From positions 100,569,290 through 100,633,289 of the forward strand of contig CM075649.1 in the NCBI GenBank assembly GCA_037953625.1: a stretch of DNA of 64,000 nt, read 5' to 3'. Shown here piece by piece: positions 23,264 through 32,900 of this stretch. Position 1 is the stretch's first letter. Each line of letters begins with the position of its first letter. The notes under the pieces were generated by a model, which was given only the letters and a program-made list of their open reading frames with translations, did no database searches and had not been told where the DNA came from. The DNA is from Crotalaria pallida. Taxonomy: Eukaryota > Streptophyta > Magnoliopsida > Fabales > Fabaceae. The translations under genes were made by a program, and so were the position numbers.

Positions 23264-25081
23264 TTGGAAACCATGGGTTCTCAAAATCCTTTTGGAGGAG
23301 AAGGTGCTGCTATAAATCGTCCCCCACTATTTGGAGGTGAGGGATATGCTTACTGGAAAGTAAGGATGAAAATTTTCACTCAAGCTATCGATAACGAGAT
23401 TTGGAAAACTGTTGAGAAAGGTCCTCACATTCCCTATACTCTAGTTGAGGATGTTCAAATGTTAACCCCCGAGGACAAGTGGACCGAAGATGATAAGAAA
23501 AAGATCCAATTAGATCACAAGGCTAAGAATATCATTACGTCCGCTTTGTCCTATGATGAGTTCTTTAGGGTATCCCAATGCTCTAGTGCAAAGGAAATGT
23601 GGGACACTTTACAAGTGACTCACGAGGGAACTAGTGAAGTTAGGAGAGCTAGGTTGAATGTCTTGATGCGTGAATATGAGTTATTTCAAATGTTGTCTAA
23701 TGAAAGTATTAATGATTTGCAAAAGATATTTACTCATATTATTAATCACTTGCTTGCTCTTGGTAAGGCCTTCTTACCGGGAGAACTTACTAACAAAGTT
23801 TTGAGGTGTTTGGACAGAAATTGGCAACCCAAGGTCACGGCAATTATTGAATCAAAGAACTTGGATACCATGGATCTTGCTACTTTGTTTGGTAAGTTAC
23901 AAGAGCATGAGATGGAGCTAGGACGCTTAACTTCAAATGAGGAATTCGACAAGAAGAAGAAGAGTATCGCATTAAAGGCTTCATCATCAAAAAGTATTGA
24001 TACTACTAATGATTCTTCCTTGGATGATGACACGGATTCCGATTTAGATGATGAGTCACTTGCATTCATTGTGAAGAAATTCAGAAAATTCTTCAAAAAG
24101 AAAGGAAACACAAGAAGGTTCAATTCAAGGGATAGTAAGGAAAATCCACAAAGGTCAAAAACCCCGAGAGACAAGATAATTTGTCATACATGTGGGAAAG
24201 CGGGTCACATCAAGTATCATTGTCCTCAAAAGCCTAAAAAGTCCGATGGTGATAAGAAGAGGTCCAACAATCACAAGGCTAAGAAAGCCTACATTGTTTG
24301 GGACGAACCCGAAGATGATACTACTTCTAGCACTTCGGAGGAAGAAGAATCGGCAAATTTGTGTCTAATGGCTAAGGATGACATTGAAGCTTCCACAAGC
24401 GACACGTCTCTTGAGCTTTCAAGCTCAAAGGAGGTACATCCTAAAACTAACTCTGATGTAGATTCGGATAATGAATCTTGCTCTTCCCCTTCATATGATG
24501 CTCTTTATAACGCCTATATTGATATGCATGCCAAACTTAAAAAATTAGCTAAAATCAATATTGAGGCTAAGAAAGCAATTTTGAAGTACAATGAAAAGAT
24601 TTTGGAAATGCAAAAACATATAGATGAGCTTGTACTTCAAAATGAGACTTTGGAACTTATATACTCTAATGCATCATGTGATCATTGTGTTTCAAATGTT
24701 GTGAATTCCGATTGTAAGAGGTGCAAGACTTATGAAATTGAATTACATGATTTGAAAGAAAAACTTGCTACCTTTGCAAAAGGAAAAAGAGATTTAAATG
24801 ATTTGCTCTCTAGTCAACGAGACAATGCAAATAGAACAGGTTTGGGATACATCAAACCAAAGAAGAAGTCATATAGAAAAGTTGGAAATTTTTCAAAGGT
24901 GAATTTTTCTAGAAAACCAACATGTTTCTATTGTGGCATCTTTGGTCATGTTTCAAAATTTTGTAATATTAAAAATTATGGTGTTCCCAATAAGGAATTT
25001 ATTTGGATTGTTAAGGGACAAAAACCAGAAACTAACCCACAAGGACCCAAAATTGTTTGGGTACCTAAGTCTTCCAATTAA
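23264..25081 (+). CDS. gag: Copia (Sirevirus-like) gag polyprotein
   Basis: Open over 605 codons from the first ATG after the primer-binding site (ATG at 23264). The N-terminal domain has PPLFGGEGYAYWKVRMK and an MWDTLQVTHEGTSEVRRARLN segment, the Copia gag family (UBN2/DUF4219 type). A CCHC knuckle CHTCGKAGHIKYHC is at about residues 306-319. Acidic serine-rich linkers and a coiled coil (about residues 430-470) follow, then a second knuckle CFYCGIFGHVSKFC near residues 550-565. Length and two knuckles fit Sireviruses. It would form the particle and bind element RNA. It is intact although the rest of the element is not, so it could act in trans if expressed. Confidence 0.85.
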   Translation: METMGSQNPFGGEGAAINRPPLFGGEGYAYWKVRMKIFTQAIDNEIWKTVEKGPHIPYTLVEDVQMLTPEDKWTEDDKKKIQLDHKAKNIITSALSYDEFFRVSQCSSAKEMWDTLQVTHEGTSEVRRARLNVLMREYELFQMLSNESINDLQKIFTHIINHLLALGKAFLPGELTNKVLRCLDRNWQPKVTAIIESKNLDTMDLATLFGKLQEHEMELGRLTSNEEFDKKKKSIALKASSSKSIDTTNDSSLDDDTDSDLDDESLAFIVKKFRKFFKKKGNTRRFNSRDSKENPQRSKTPRDKIICHTCGKAGHIKYHCPQKPKKSDGDKKRSNNHKAKKAYIVWDEPEDDTTSSTSEEEESANLCLMAKDDIEASTSDTSLELSSSKEVHPKTNSDVDSDNESCSSPSYDALYNAYIDMHAKLKKLAKINIEAKKAILKYNEKILEMQKHIDELVLQNETLELIYSNASCDHCVSNVVNSDCKRCKTYEIELHDLKEKLATFAKGKRDLNDLLSSQRDNANRTGLGYIKPKKKSYRKVGNFSKVNFSRKPTCFYCGIFGHVSKFCNIKNYGVPNKEFIWIVKGQKPETNPQGPKIVWVPKSSN

Positions 25082-25094
25082 CTTGTTTTTGTAG

Positions 25095-26528
25095 GTGTGC
25101 CTTAGAACGAGAGATGATCGTTGGTATTTGGACAGCGGTTGTTCAAAGCACATGACGGGAGACAAGAGACACTTCATCGAGCTTACACCAAGAGATAAAG
25201 GTCATGTTACATATGGTGATAACAATCGTGGAAGAATACTTGGTATAGGTAAAATCGGAAACTCTTCCAATGTTATAATTGTCAATGTGTTGTATGTTGA
25301 AGGTTTAGAGCATAATCTTCTTAGCATTAGTCAATTGTGTGATATTGGTAATAGTGTAAGTTTTACCTCTAACCATTGCATTATTAGAAGTGAGTGTGAT
25401 CAAACCATTAAGTTTGTTGGGAATCGGATGAATAACACTTACTTGATTGACTTGAATGATATTACATCTTTGTTTTCAAAATGTTTTCTAAATAAAGATA
25501 ATGATGTTTGGCTATGGCATAGAAGAGTAGCTCATGTCCACTTGGGTCAATTAAACAAAGTTTTATCCAAGGACTTAGTAATTGGCCTTCCGAAGCTCAA
25601 TTTTAAAATAGATGGAGTTTGCACCCCTTGTAAGAAATGTAAACAAACTAAAACAACTTTTCCTTCTAAAAAGGAGAGTTCCTCTACAAGGGTGTTAGAA
25701 CTCTTACATATGGATTTATTTGGTCCTTCACAAACAATGAGCTTTGGAGGTAATTACTATGGACTTGTAATTGTGGATGACTACTCACGTTTTACATGGA
25801 CTTTCTTTTTGCCATCAAAAGATCAAACTTTTTCTCGTTTCAAAACTTTTGCCAAACAAATTCAAAACAAAGTCAATCATAGTATAGTTGCTATTCGTAC
25901 CGATCATGGTGGAGAATTTGAGAATCATGCATTTGATAGATTTTGTGAAAAATTTGGTGTTGAACATCAATTTTCTGCTCCTAGAACTCCTCAACAAAAT
26001 GGAGTTGTTGAGCGGAAGAATAGAGTCTTAGTAGAATTAGCTAGGACTATGTTGAGCGATAGTAAAGTTCCAAAATATTTTTGGGCCGATGTGGTGAGCA
26101 CCGCTTGTCATGTGCGTTTTATGAATATGAAATGGCTCTTAAATCAAAGGTTTGACTGTTCTTCTCTGTTTGTAGAACAAGGTTTAACGAAATTTCTAGG
26201 TTTTCATTGTGATTATTATCCTAGACTTGTTCGGAAGTTTTATGCTAACCTTAAGTTTGATGATGGGTTTTATAAATCTGTGGTTAAGGGCAAGCTGCTG
26301 AAATTTACACCCACTGTGATGAATGAATTATTTGGTTTATCTACTGAAGGTACATTTTTCAATGATCCACAAAGTGAAATTCTAAATGAATGTGATGTTG
26401 CAATAGTTTTTGGAAACACTGTTAGAGAAGGATATAAATGGGATAGTGGTACTAAGCATGCAGGTTATATGACTCCGGATAATAGGCTTATACTCTATGT
26501 TATTTCTTATATTTTGATGCCTAAGTAA
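25095..26528 (+). CDS. Copia protease-integrase fused in frame to a plant transposon-type (Transposase_32-like) domain
   Basis: The pol frame opens at a GTG codon after a TTTTTGTAG tract; no ATG start is evident. The protease active site is WYLDSGCSKHMTGD (about residues 10-24). GAG-pre-integrase with HRRVAHVHLGQL and CTPCKKCKQ follows (about 140-190). The integrase core shows the D,D,E set in HMDLFGP, RTDHGGEFEN and QNGVVERKNR (about 200-310). After YFWADVVSTACHV (about residue 340) the Copia sequence stops. The protein continues with YPRLVRKFYANLKFDDG and KLLKFTPTVMNELFGL, which I recognise as the putative plant transposon protein family (Transposase_32, PF20167). RT and RNase H are absent. 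A TAA at 26526-26528 ends this part, but the same frame continues after it. Confidence 0.8.
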   Translation: MCLRTRDDRWYLDSGCSKHMTGDKRHFIELTPRDKGHVTYGDNNRGRILGIGKIGNSSNVIIVNVLYVEGLEHNLLSISQLCDIGNSVSFTSNHCIIRSECDQTIKFVGNRMNNTYLIDLNDITSLFSKCFLNKDNDVWLWHRRVAHVHLGQLNKVLSKDLVIGLPKLNFKIDGVCTPCKKCKQTKTTFPSKKESSSTRVLELLHMDLFGPSQTMSFGGNYYGLVIVDDYSRFTWTFFLPSKDQTFSRFKTFAKQIQNKVNHSIVAIRTDHGGEFENHAFDRFCEKFGVEHQFSAPRTPQQNGVVERKNRVLVELARTMLSDSKVPKYFWADVVSTACHVRFMNMKWLLNQRFDCSSLFVEQGLTKFLGFHCDYYPRLVRKFYANLKFDDGFYKSVVKGKLLKFTPTVMNELFGLSTEGTFFNDPQSEILNECDVAIVFGNTVREGYKWDSGTKHAGYMTPDNRLILYVISYILMPK

Positions 26529-27185
26529 AGTCACAATTATGCACAAGCTACCAATGATGAGGTTCGGTTGCTTTATGCTTTGAAGGAGCATATTCCTGTT
26601 AATTGGTCAAAAGTTATTCTTGATCGAATGATCATTGCTGCTGGTTCTGTTGGTAATGCATTTTTACCGTATCCGATGATTGTTTCCAAGCTTTTGTTAC
26701 ATTTTGGTGTTGAAATTGAGGACGAAGAAGAAGAGGTTTCTCTCACTGATCGTGAATGCATTGACTCTACGTTATTGCATGGAATTGGTATGGATGAATA
26801 TCCAACTTCTCGACATTGGATGTGGAAAAATGATATTGCGAGATTAAAGAAAGAAAAAGAATTAGAGGAGGAGATGGCAAGGCAAGTAGGTGCTGGTTCA
26901 TCTAATCCGCCCCCTGAGACACCATTCAATGTTGAAGATTTTATGAATGATGGTGGTAATGAGCAATCTCAACCGCCTCCCTATCATGGATTTGATTTTC
27001 AGGAGCTCAGAGATTTTCTTTCTGCTGAGATAGGAGGACATTTTGCTCAGATGGAGCAGCGTCAGTATGCTATCGAAGAGCGACAGAGTGCTATGATCCG
27101 TGATGGTTTTGCACATCTTGCCACGCGCCAGCAGGCGATGGAGGATCGTTTTTTTGGTGCTCTTGGGCGCATGGGCACGAAATAA
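26529..27185 (+). pseudogene. C-terminal part of the Transposase_32-like domain after an in-frame stop
   Basis: Same frame as the preceding ORF. It reads HNYAQATNDEVRLLYALKEH, a segment typical of the middle of this plant family, then HIPVNWSKVILDRM, an acidic linker, and a Gln/Arg/Met-rich helical tail with repeated ERQSAM/TRQQAM-like motifs. The tail looks amphipathic and could be a coiled coil. No transmembrane segment is seen, which argues against a Sirevirus envelope-like protein. Ends with TAA at 27183-27185. Confidence 0.65.
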
Positions 27186-27191
27186 ATCTCC

Positions 27192-27211
27192 CAAGGCTAA
27201 GAATATCATTA
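27192..27211 (+). repeat. 20-nt copy of Copia gag at the chimeric junction
   Basis: Identical to 23518-23537 in the Copia gag, and placed between the end of the Transposase_32-like ORF and the truncated Athila LTR. Chance identity over 20 nt is unlikely. Confidence 0.75.
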
Positions 27212-27773
27212 AATCCTAGTATATATAGACAAAGCTAAACCTAAAATAAATCTCTAAATAAATCTTAAAGATAAATCTTAAATAAATCTAGAATAAATAA
27301 TCTAGAATAGATCTAGAATAATTAATCTAGAATAAATCTAAAATAAATCTAAAAGGTAAATCTATCAGAATCCTCAAAAGCGAAATAGATAGGCCCAATT
27401 GGGCCTGCTGCGGGGGACGAGCGCCTGGGCGCCCAGAGCCACACGCCGAGGCGCACAGGTCTGATTGATGCTTGCTGACCGGGGTGAGCGCGCCTGGGCG
27501 TTCCAGCCCTGCTCCGACTCCGTTTCGCTTCGTTCTTGCACCATTTTCAAGATCCTTTCATCCTTTTTTCAGCTCCATAATTATTTTCTTCAATTAAGCT
27601 CCGAAAGTACCTGAAACATACACAAAACGGATCAAAATGTTCAAAAGATTCTAAATTACCTAACTTCCTAAAAACTATACAAAAAGTCCTAAATTTACAA
27701 GAGAAACAAGCCAAATCCATAGTAAAAGGGAGTCTAAATCATGCTCAAAACATCATATAATGGACCCAAATCA
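27212..27773 (-). repeat. Truncated 5' LTR of Athila element B
   Basis: Matches 6340-6954 nearly base for base, including the TCTAGAATAAA array, and ends CCCAAATCA before TSD GAAAG. About 815 bp at the primer-binding-site side are missing. Confidence 0.85.
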
Positions 27774-28272
27774 GAAAGAGAAGAAAAAGAAAATAGTATG
27801 TGGCAAGTGGCAACTGTAGGGGCTTCAAGATGGAAAACTGGGTGAGGTAAGACAACAATGGCGCAAGAAAGGAAAAATCGCAAAAGCCACGAAAATTAGG
27901 GAAACGAAGCGATGGGGAAAAGAGTGGGAAAGAAGAAAAAAAAAGAAAGATGGAAAGATTTAAAGAAAAATCTGCCCTTTCAGATTCCTCGAGAAGCCTA
28001 GAAAAAGGGCACAGTCCACTAGAAGCAGGGACACAAGGCGGCACGGGATGGAAACAACTGACAAAAGTTCAAATTTCGAAAAAAAAAAGATACATCATTG
28101 CAAGTTACCTTCCCCACGTTAACACGCGTACCCACAACGCCACTCCCCCAGAAGAAAGGAGAATTCCTTCCCACTCTGATCCCAACAGGACATCGAGGCA
28201 GTTGCTCAGAAACCCGAACATCCTCTTAAGCTCGGAACAGGCTCTTTCAGGCCTACACCAGCTTGGGGGGCT
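27774..28272 (+). other. Tat element sequence between antisense ORF region and 3' LTR
   Basis: Starts with TSD GAAAG and purine-rich sequence continuous with 5525. No coding region. A GCTTGGGGGG tract at 28261-28270 is the likely polypurine primer of the Tat 3' LTR. Confidence 0.55.
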
Positions 28273-28938
28273 TGTAGGGTTAACCAGTTCCTAGCAATCT
28301 CTGTTGGACGAACCCGCACCGAACACACGGTCGGCATAACATTAAAGTCTGCCTGGCCTCCGCACAGGTTGGAATGTCGACTACCCGACCTCGGAGGGAC
28401 CAGGAACAATTATCCTTTACCAGTCTCCCACAGGTCGAAGGCATTTCATCCGACCTGGTGATCTCTTAGGAGCCCACCGAGTGGCCCAACTAGGGATGGC
28501 TAGGCATCCGTTCGACCTCGAGACGTCGTACAAGCCGCGTGCCATACACCCTACATCCTTAATACGGGCTAGACATGAGAAGGGACATGCTGATCTGTCC
28601 AAGTTCAAAAATGCGAAACATTACCCTTATCCAGGAAGCACTTCATATATTTTGCTGATATTTTCTAAGCCTGACGTCAACATGTAAACCCTAAAGGGCC
28701 TTGCCCTTTGGGCCCTATTCACCCGCACACTCTATAAAAGGCATAATCATCTTTGGGGTCAGGTAAGTTCTCTCATCCCTAAGTTGTCACTCTGGACACA
28801 CTTTGTTGACAAGGGGAGACCCTGGGTATTCCAACCGAATTCTCAGAAATATTCCATTACCGTCATATATTAACCCCTGTTCTCACATAGATTTCAGGGC
28901 CAACAGCCACTGGTCCTGAGGTCCCCTGAACAAGAACA
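28273..28938 (+). repeat. Probable 3' LTR of the Tat element
   Basis: Begins TGTAGGGTTAACC after a G tract and ends GAACAAGAACA. It has a TATA box near 28733. The left partner is outside the window, so the boundaries and TSD cannot be checked. Confidence 0.5.
28733..28740 (+). promoter_or_regulatory. TATA box in the Tat 3' LTR
   Basis: CTCTATAAAAGGC context, a strong plant TATA match. Transcription from here would run toward the 3' end of the beta-glucosidase gene on the opposite strand. Confidence 0.55.
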
Positions 28939-29789
28939 TTTCCCATTTTCCATATTCACTACAATTTGAATTACGGATGATTTTTTATGCTATCCTTTTA
29001 GTTTTGTTTTAATGTTCCCTTTTCATCGTATTATTGATTTAATAATTAAAAACTTCGATAATTAAAATTAAAAATTGAAACAATGATGAATTGTAACGTA
29101 CCTTAAAATAATTAGGAGATGAAGACATCTGTTATATCATTTTTTGGAAAAATGTTGAGTTCAAAGATGCTGTCAGCCATTGTCATTGGTGTATTCAGCG
29201 ATTGTCAATGGTGTATATGAATATTATGATAACAGTGATAGAGTAGGATGAGTGATATTGAATTATTTGTAGTAGGATAAAAGTGAATAAAATTTAATAT
29301 TAAAAGCAAAGTTAAAAAAAAATTGTGAACAAAACTTAAAAGGGGTGCAAATATCATTTAAAAAAGAGAGCATAAAAAAATTTGCCTTGCATAAAGATCA
29401 TGAAACTTTCCTGAAACATATATGCCACCACAGAAAAGAAAAAGGAGAATATATTTAAGTCGGAACAATATTTTTAACATCTATATAAATGATGATTGAT
29501 GGACATCAACCTTATGTACAAAGAAACTTGAACAAGACTTTGGAAGAGTCATCATTGAAATAAGAGAAGGTGCGGGAAGGAATGAATCTTTAAAATAGAC
29601 AAAACTCAAGCTAGTCCAAACATGAAACTCTTCTTAAGCAGCATGTCTGATAAGCTATTGTTAAGAAGTAATATAAGACTTAATTTTGATTTTGATGATA
29701 TAGCTTCATCTTTTAAAACTGGAAAGCAAGATTACAGAATACCAAGTTAACCATGTTAATCAGCATGAGACTTCCACTGGAAGAATAGA
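28939..29789. other. Intergenic AT-rich region 3' of the beta-glucosidase gene
   Basis: No ORF, repeat boundary or RNA gene recognised. A near-duplicate GTATTCAGCGATTGTCA/GCCATTGTCATTGGT pair occurs near 29175-29210. It probably contains the far 3' flank of the host gene. Confidence 0.5.
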
Positions 29790-29809
29790 TTTATTGAACA
29801 ATATTTATT
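29790..29809 (-). terminator. Candidate polyadenylation signals of the beta-glucosidase gene
   Basis: Two AATAAA hexamers on the minus strand at 29795-29790 and 29809-29804, about 95-115 nt past the stop codon. Confidence 0.45.
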
Positions 29810-29904
29810 TCAGTCACAGGAATTCTACAAGCACATTGGTTCTGTAGAAGAATAGATTTGTTAGGATATTTTATGTACTTTGGCACTTATTCATATAAAT
29901 TCTC

Positions 29905-32900
29905 CTAATGGTAAGTGAGCCCAAAACCAAGAGGAAATAAGGGTTCACTTGAATTGACTCCATTAGTTTGTTGATCAAGCTGTTCAACTCTTCTGAACCA
30001 AGTCACTGGTAGTTGACCCTTGAAGTCATGACTTCCAAAGATAACATCTGTGATTCCTTGTCCTTCAGTACCTGGAAACCAAGCAGCAACAAGAGCATCT
30101 GTCTTTTCCAACAGCCATGGTTCAAGGACTAAAGGTCTTCCGGATATCAGAATAACCAGAGTTGGGATCTTGTCAGCCACTAAGCTTATAATATCAGCTC
30201 CATTAAAGGGGATTTTAAGCTCTGAATTGTCACCCAAGGTCTCAGCATAAGGAGCTTCACCGACGACTACAATTGCAAAAGAGATCTCATCATGTTCGAT
30301 GGTGTTTTTTGATGGATACTTCTGGTAAATTACTTCTGTTTCAACCCCCACAGTTGCCTTGACAGCATCTAAGATTGTCGTCCCTAAAATGGTAGATGTA
30401 AGATACATGTAGCAACCATGTTTACCAAAATAAAAATACAAATAAATAGTAGATTGTATATATTAGAAAAGATATAGCATTAGCATTAGCGTTAACTACA
30501 GATAAAAAATCAATCTCCACCTTATCAACAAATACGCATTCAAGTCTAGGATTGAAAAATAACGTTGAGACTTGGGAGAGAATGATGGACCAAATGAATT
30601 TCTAGACTAATTAGCTAATCAGAAACAATTACTTTTCTTGCGTAACCAAAAAGAATTAGAAACTTCAATACCTTTGAGAAGCAACAAAAGTTCTTAAATT
30701 TTGGGAGTCAACAAATGATTTTGGAAAAGCAACAAAGACAATCTTACCTACGGTAATCCTCCCACTACCTCCATACCAAGTTTTAGTCCAACCTCCACAT
30801 TGAAATCCAAGATTATCAGCATGAGTTCCAGCCACAAGGATTCTTTTAGCATTCCTGTCCAATGGAAGAAAAGGTTTGCTACCATCTTTTCCATTTTTCA
30901 ACAGAACCAAAGACTTTCGAACTGCTTCACGTGCTAGATCTCTATGTGGCTGCATAAACAATGATGGCAAAACTAAGTTCAAATTCTCAACAAATCATGA
31001 TACTTTAAAATGCCATGAAATGGAAAGTACATACATATACAGATTTTAAAAGGAGTCAGTGTTACTTATGTTCTCTATCAGGTTCCTTTGACTTCCAGTG
31101 ATTCTAAGTTGACGGATATATAATTTTTTACATCTCTCAGAAAAGTTTTATTTCAATCATTTTATATTACCTCAATTTTTTGGGAGAATTAAAATTTAGT
31201 TTATACTGGCAAACATTTTTCCAAGTTTAGTATGACTAGCCAAGAGAGTGGTCAAACCTTCATGATGGCTAATATGCTAAGTTGATTGTCCATTCTTTAG
31301 GTTAACTCATTTTAAATTGGAAATACATTCACTGGGATATCACAAGTTGTAGCTGCCATGTGAACTAAATATCTGATCTAAAATACCATGCATCTATGTT
31401 TTTTTTCCTCTCCATTTCTGTATATTCTTTTCTGTTTTATGTTATACCATGGGAATGCTATGTACTTTCTGGAGTTATGGTCTTTTGCACGGGAAGTATA
31501 ATTTTGTGGAGATGGATAAAAAGAGAATCATTCAAGAGAGGATTAATTTTCAATGGCCTTTTCAATTTATTTAAATATATACACAGGTAAGTTTGTATTG
31601 CTAGCTGTAATCAGGGACAGACCTTCTCAAGAGCAGGTGGGAACTTCTGCTCCCGAGATTTTTAAAACAATGTTTATATTGTAGTGGCAGTTCATTGACA
31701 CAAGTTTGCGGTTGGCTTAGCGGCAGCGTGTACGGTCACGGAATATGGCTTGGGGTGCTGGGTTCGAACCCTGCCCACGAAAGAATTCAAAATTTCGTTG
31801 TATTTTACTAAAAAAGTTGAAAATTTGGCACAAAATTTAAAGAAGAAAGGATCAAACCCTCAACTTCAAAGTGAATGACCAAATACCTAATCGCTGAGCT
31901 AAATCAATTTCACTTGATTGCACATGCAAATTGTTCAATATATATTATAAATTTATTTTGCCATAATTTTATTTACACTCTTGTCATTGCTGTTCCTATA
32001 CTTGGGTGATGTTATCAACTGCACCCCTAAATCGAATGTCAAGATCCATCACTGGCTGTAATGATGTTGAACATTGATAACTAGATATTTCAAATATGAA
32101 CATAAGCTTAGTCGGAACTCTTAAAGAAAACTAAAAGTGTCATTCTTGAACATTAAGTATTCTTTCCATGAAAGAAAAATGGTAAATATAGAAAGGAGTA
32201 TGAGTAAATGAATCACAGACATATAAGGATAGATTTTTGCATATATTGGAATAATTTCTGAAGGTAATTAATACTAAAATAAGAAATACAATTTCATCCA
32301 CAAGGAAGCAGAGAAAGAACTTTTTGATGATGTGAGAGATGCAAAACGAGTGCAATGGAAGAACCTAAAAAACTCTAAAAACTGTGGGTTAAAAATTATG
32401 GTTAAGGTCTAAAATTTTGTTAAATATAAGAATCCTCAATTGAAAAAACTAAGGAGTCTGTTTGCTTTGCAAATGTTTCACATTTTCATTTTCAAAAGCG
32501 ATTGATAATTATAATATGGCCCTGTGTTTTAATTTAAATTTTTGTTTTCCCTTCCTATTTTCAAACTTTCATATAGGAAACGGTGAAAATAATAAAAAGT
32601 TGTTTTTACTATTTCCTGTATAAATATTTGGAAACAACAAACATAATGAAAACACGGGATCACATTCGTAATTAATAAAAATTATAAAAAAACATGGATT
32701 GCAATTATCATTATCAATAATAGTTGAAAATGAAAACAAGAAATGTTTTCGCAAAGCAAGTAGACCTATAGAGGGTGTTTGATTTGTTTTCTGTTTTCGT
32801 TTTCATTTGATATATTTTCACTAATAATTTAAAAAATGGCATCTTGTTTTCCTTTTCGTTTCTTATTTTCACCATTTCCTTCACAAAATCTTGGATATAG

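Larger units (their letters stand above)
21825..27191 (+). mobile_element. Chimeric Sirevirus-like Copia element
   Basis: 5' LTR, tRNA-iMet primer-binding site, a long two-knuckle gag, then protease and integrase followed in frame by a non-Copia protein domain. There is no reverse transcriptase, no RNase H and no 3' LTR. The right end abuts a 20-nt copy of its own gag and then a truncated Athila LTR. The left boundary (TGCAAGC at 21825) is inferred from the end of similarity to Athila and is uncertain by some tens of bases. Confidence 0.75.
5526..27773 (-). mobile_element. Inverted Athila-like Gypsy element (element B), heavily interrupted
   Basis: Flanked by TSD GAAAG (5521-5525 and 27774-27778). 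The plus-strand start TGTTGGAC and the end CCCAAATCA are its LTR termini, so the element reads right to left. It keeps a full 3' LTR (5526-6954), part of its 3' non-coding region (6955-7436 and 20963-21824) and a truncated 5' LTR (27212-27773). Its gag, pol, primer-binding site and the inner half of the 5' LTR are gone, replaced by the Copia chimera. A second, oppositely oriented Athila-like element interrupts it at 7437. Confidence 0.85.
1..28938 (+). mobile_element. Tat-like Ty3/Gypsy element, 5' truncated by the window edge, host of a nested cluster
   Basis: Order on the plus strand: gag and protease in one frame (27-2234), a 21-bp tandem repeat, an antisense ORF (5039 down to about 2990), a large inverted Athila insertion (5526-27773), a purine tract and a 3' LTR (28273-28938). 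An antisense extra ORF and a repeat-bearing region between the coding part and the 3' LTR are known traits of the Tat lineage. No reverse transcriptase, RNase H or integrase is seen, so the element is internally deleted or non-autonomous. Its 5' LTR lies outside the window. The lineage call rests on architecture and remembered protein resemblance, not on a search. Confidence 0.7.

Noticed and set aside
26120..27185. Sirevirus envelope-like ORF
   Set aside because: No signal peptide or transmembrane segment; the sequence instead resembles the Transposase_32 plant family.
31706..31785. Functional tRNA gene
   Set aside because: Box A and B are present but no full cloverleaf or anticodon stem could be drawn.
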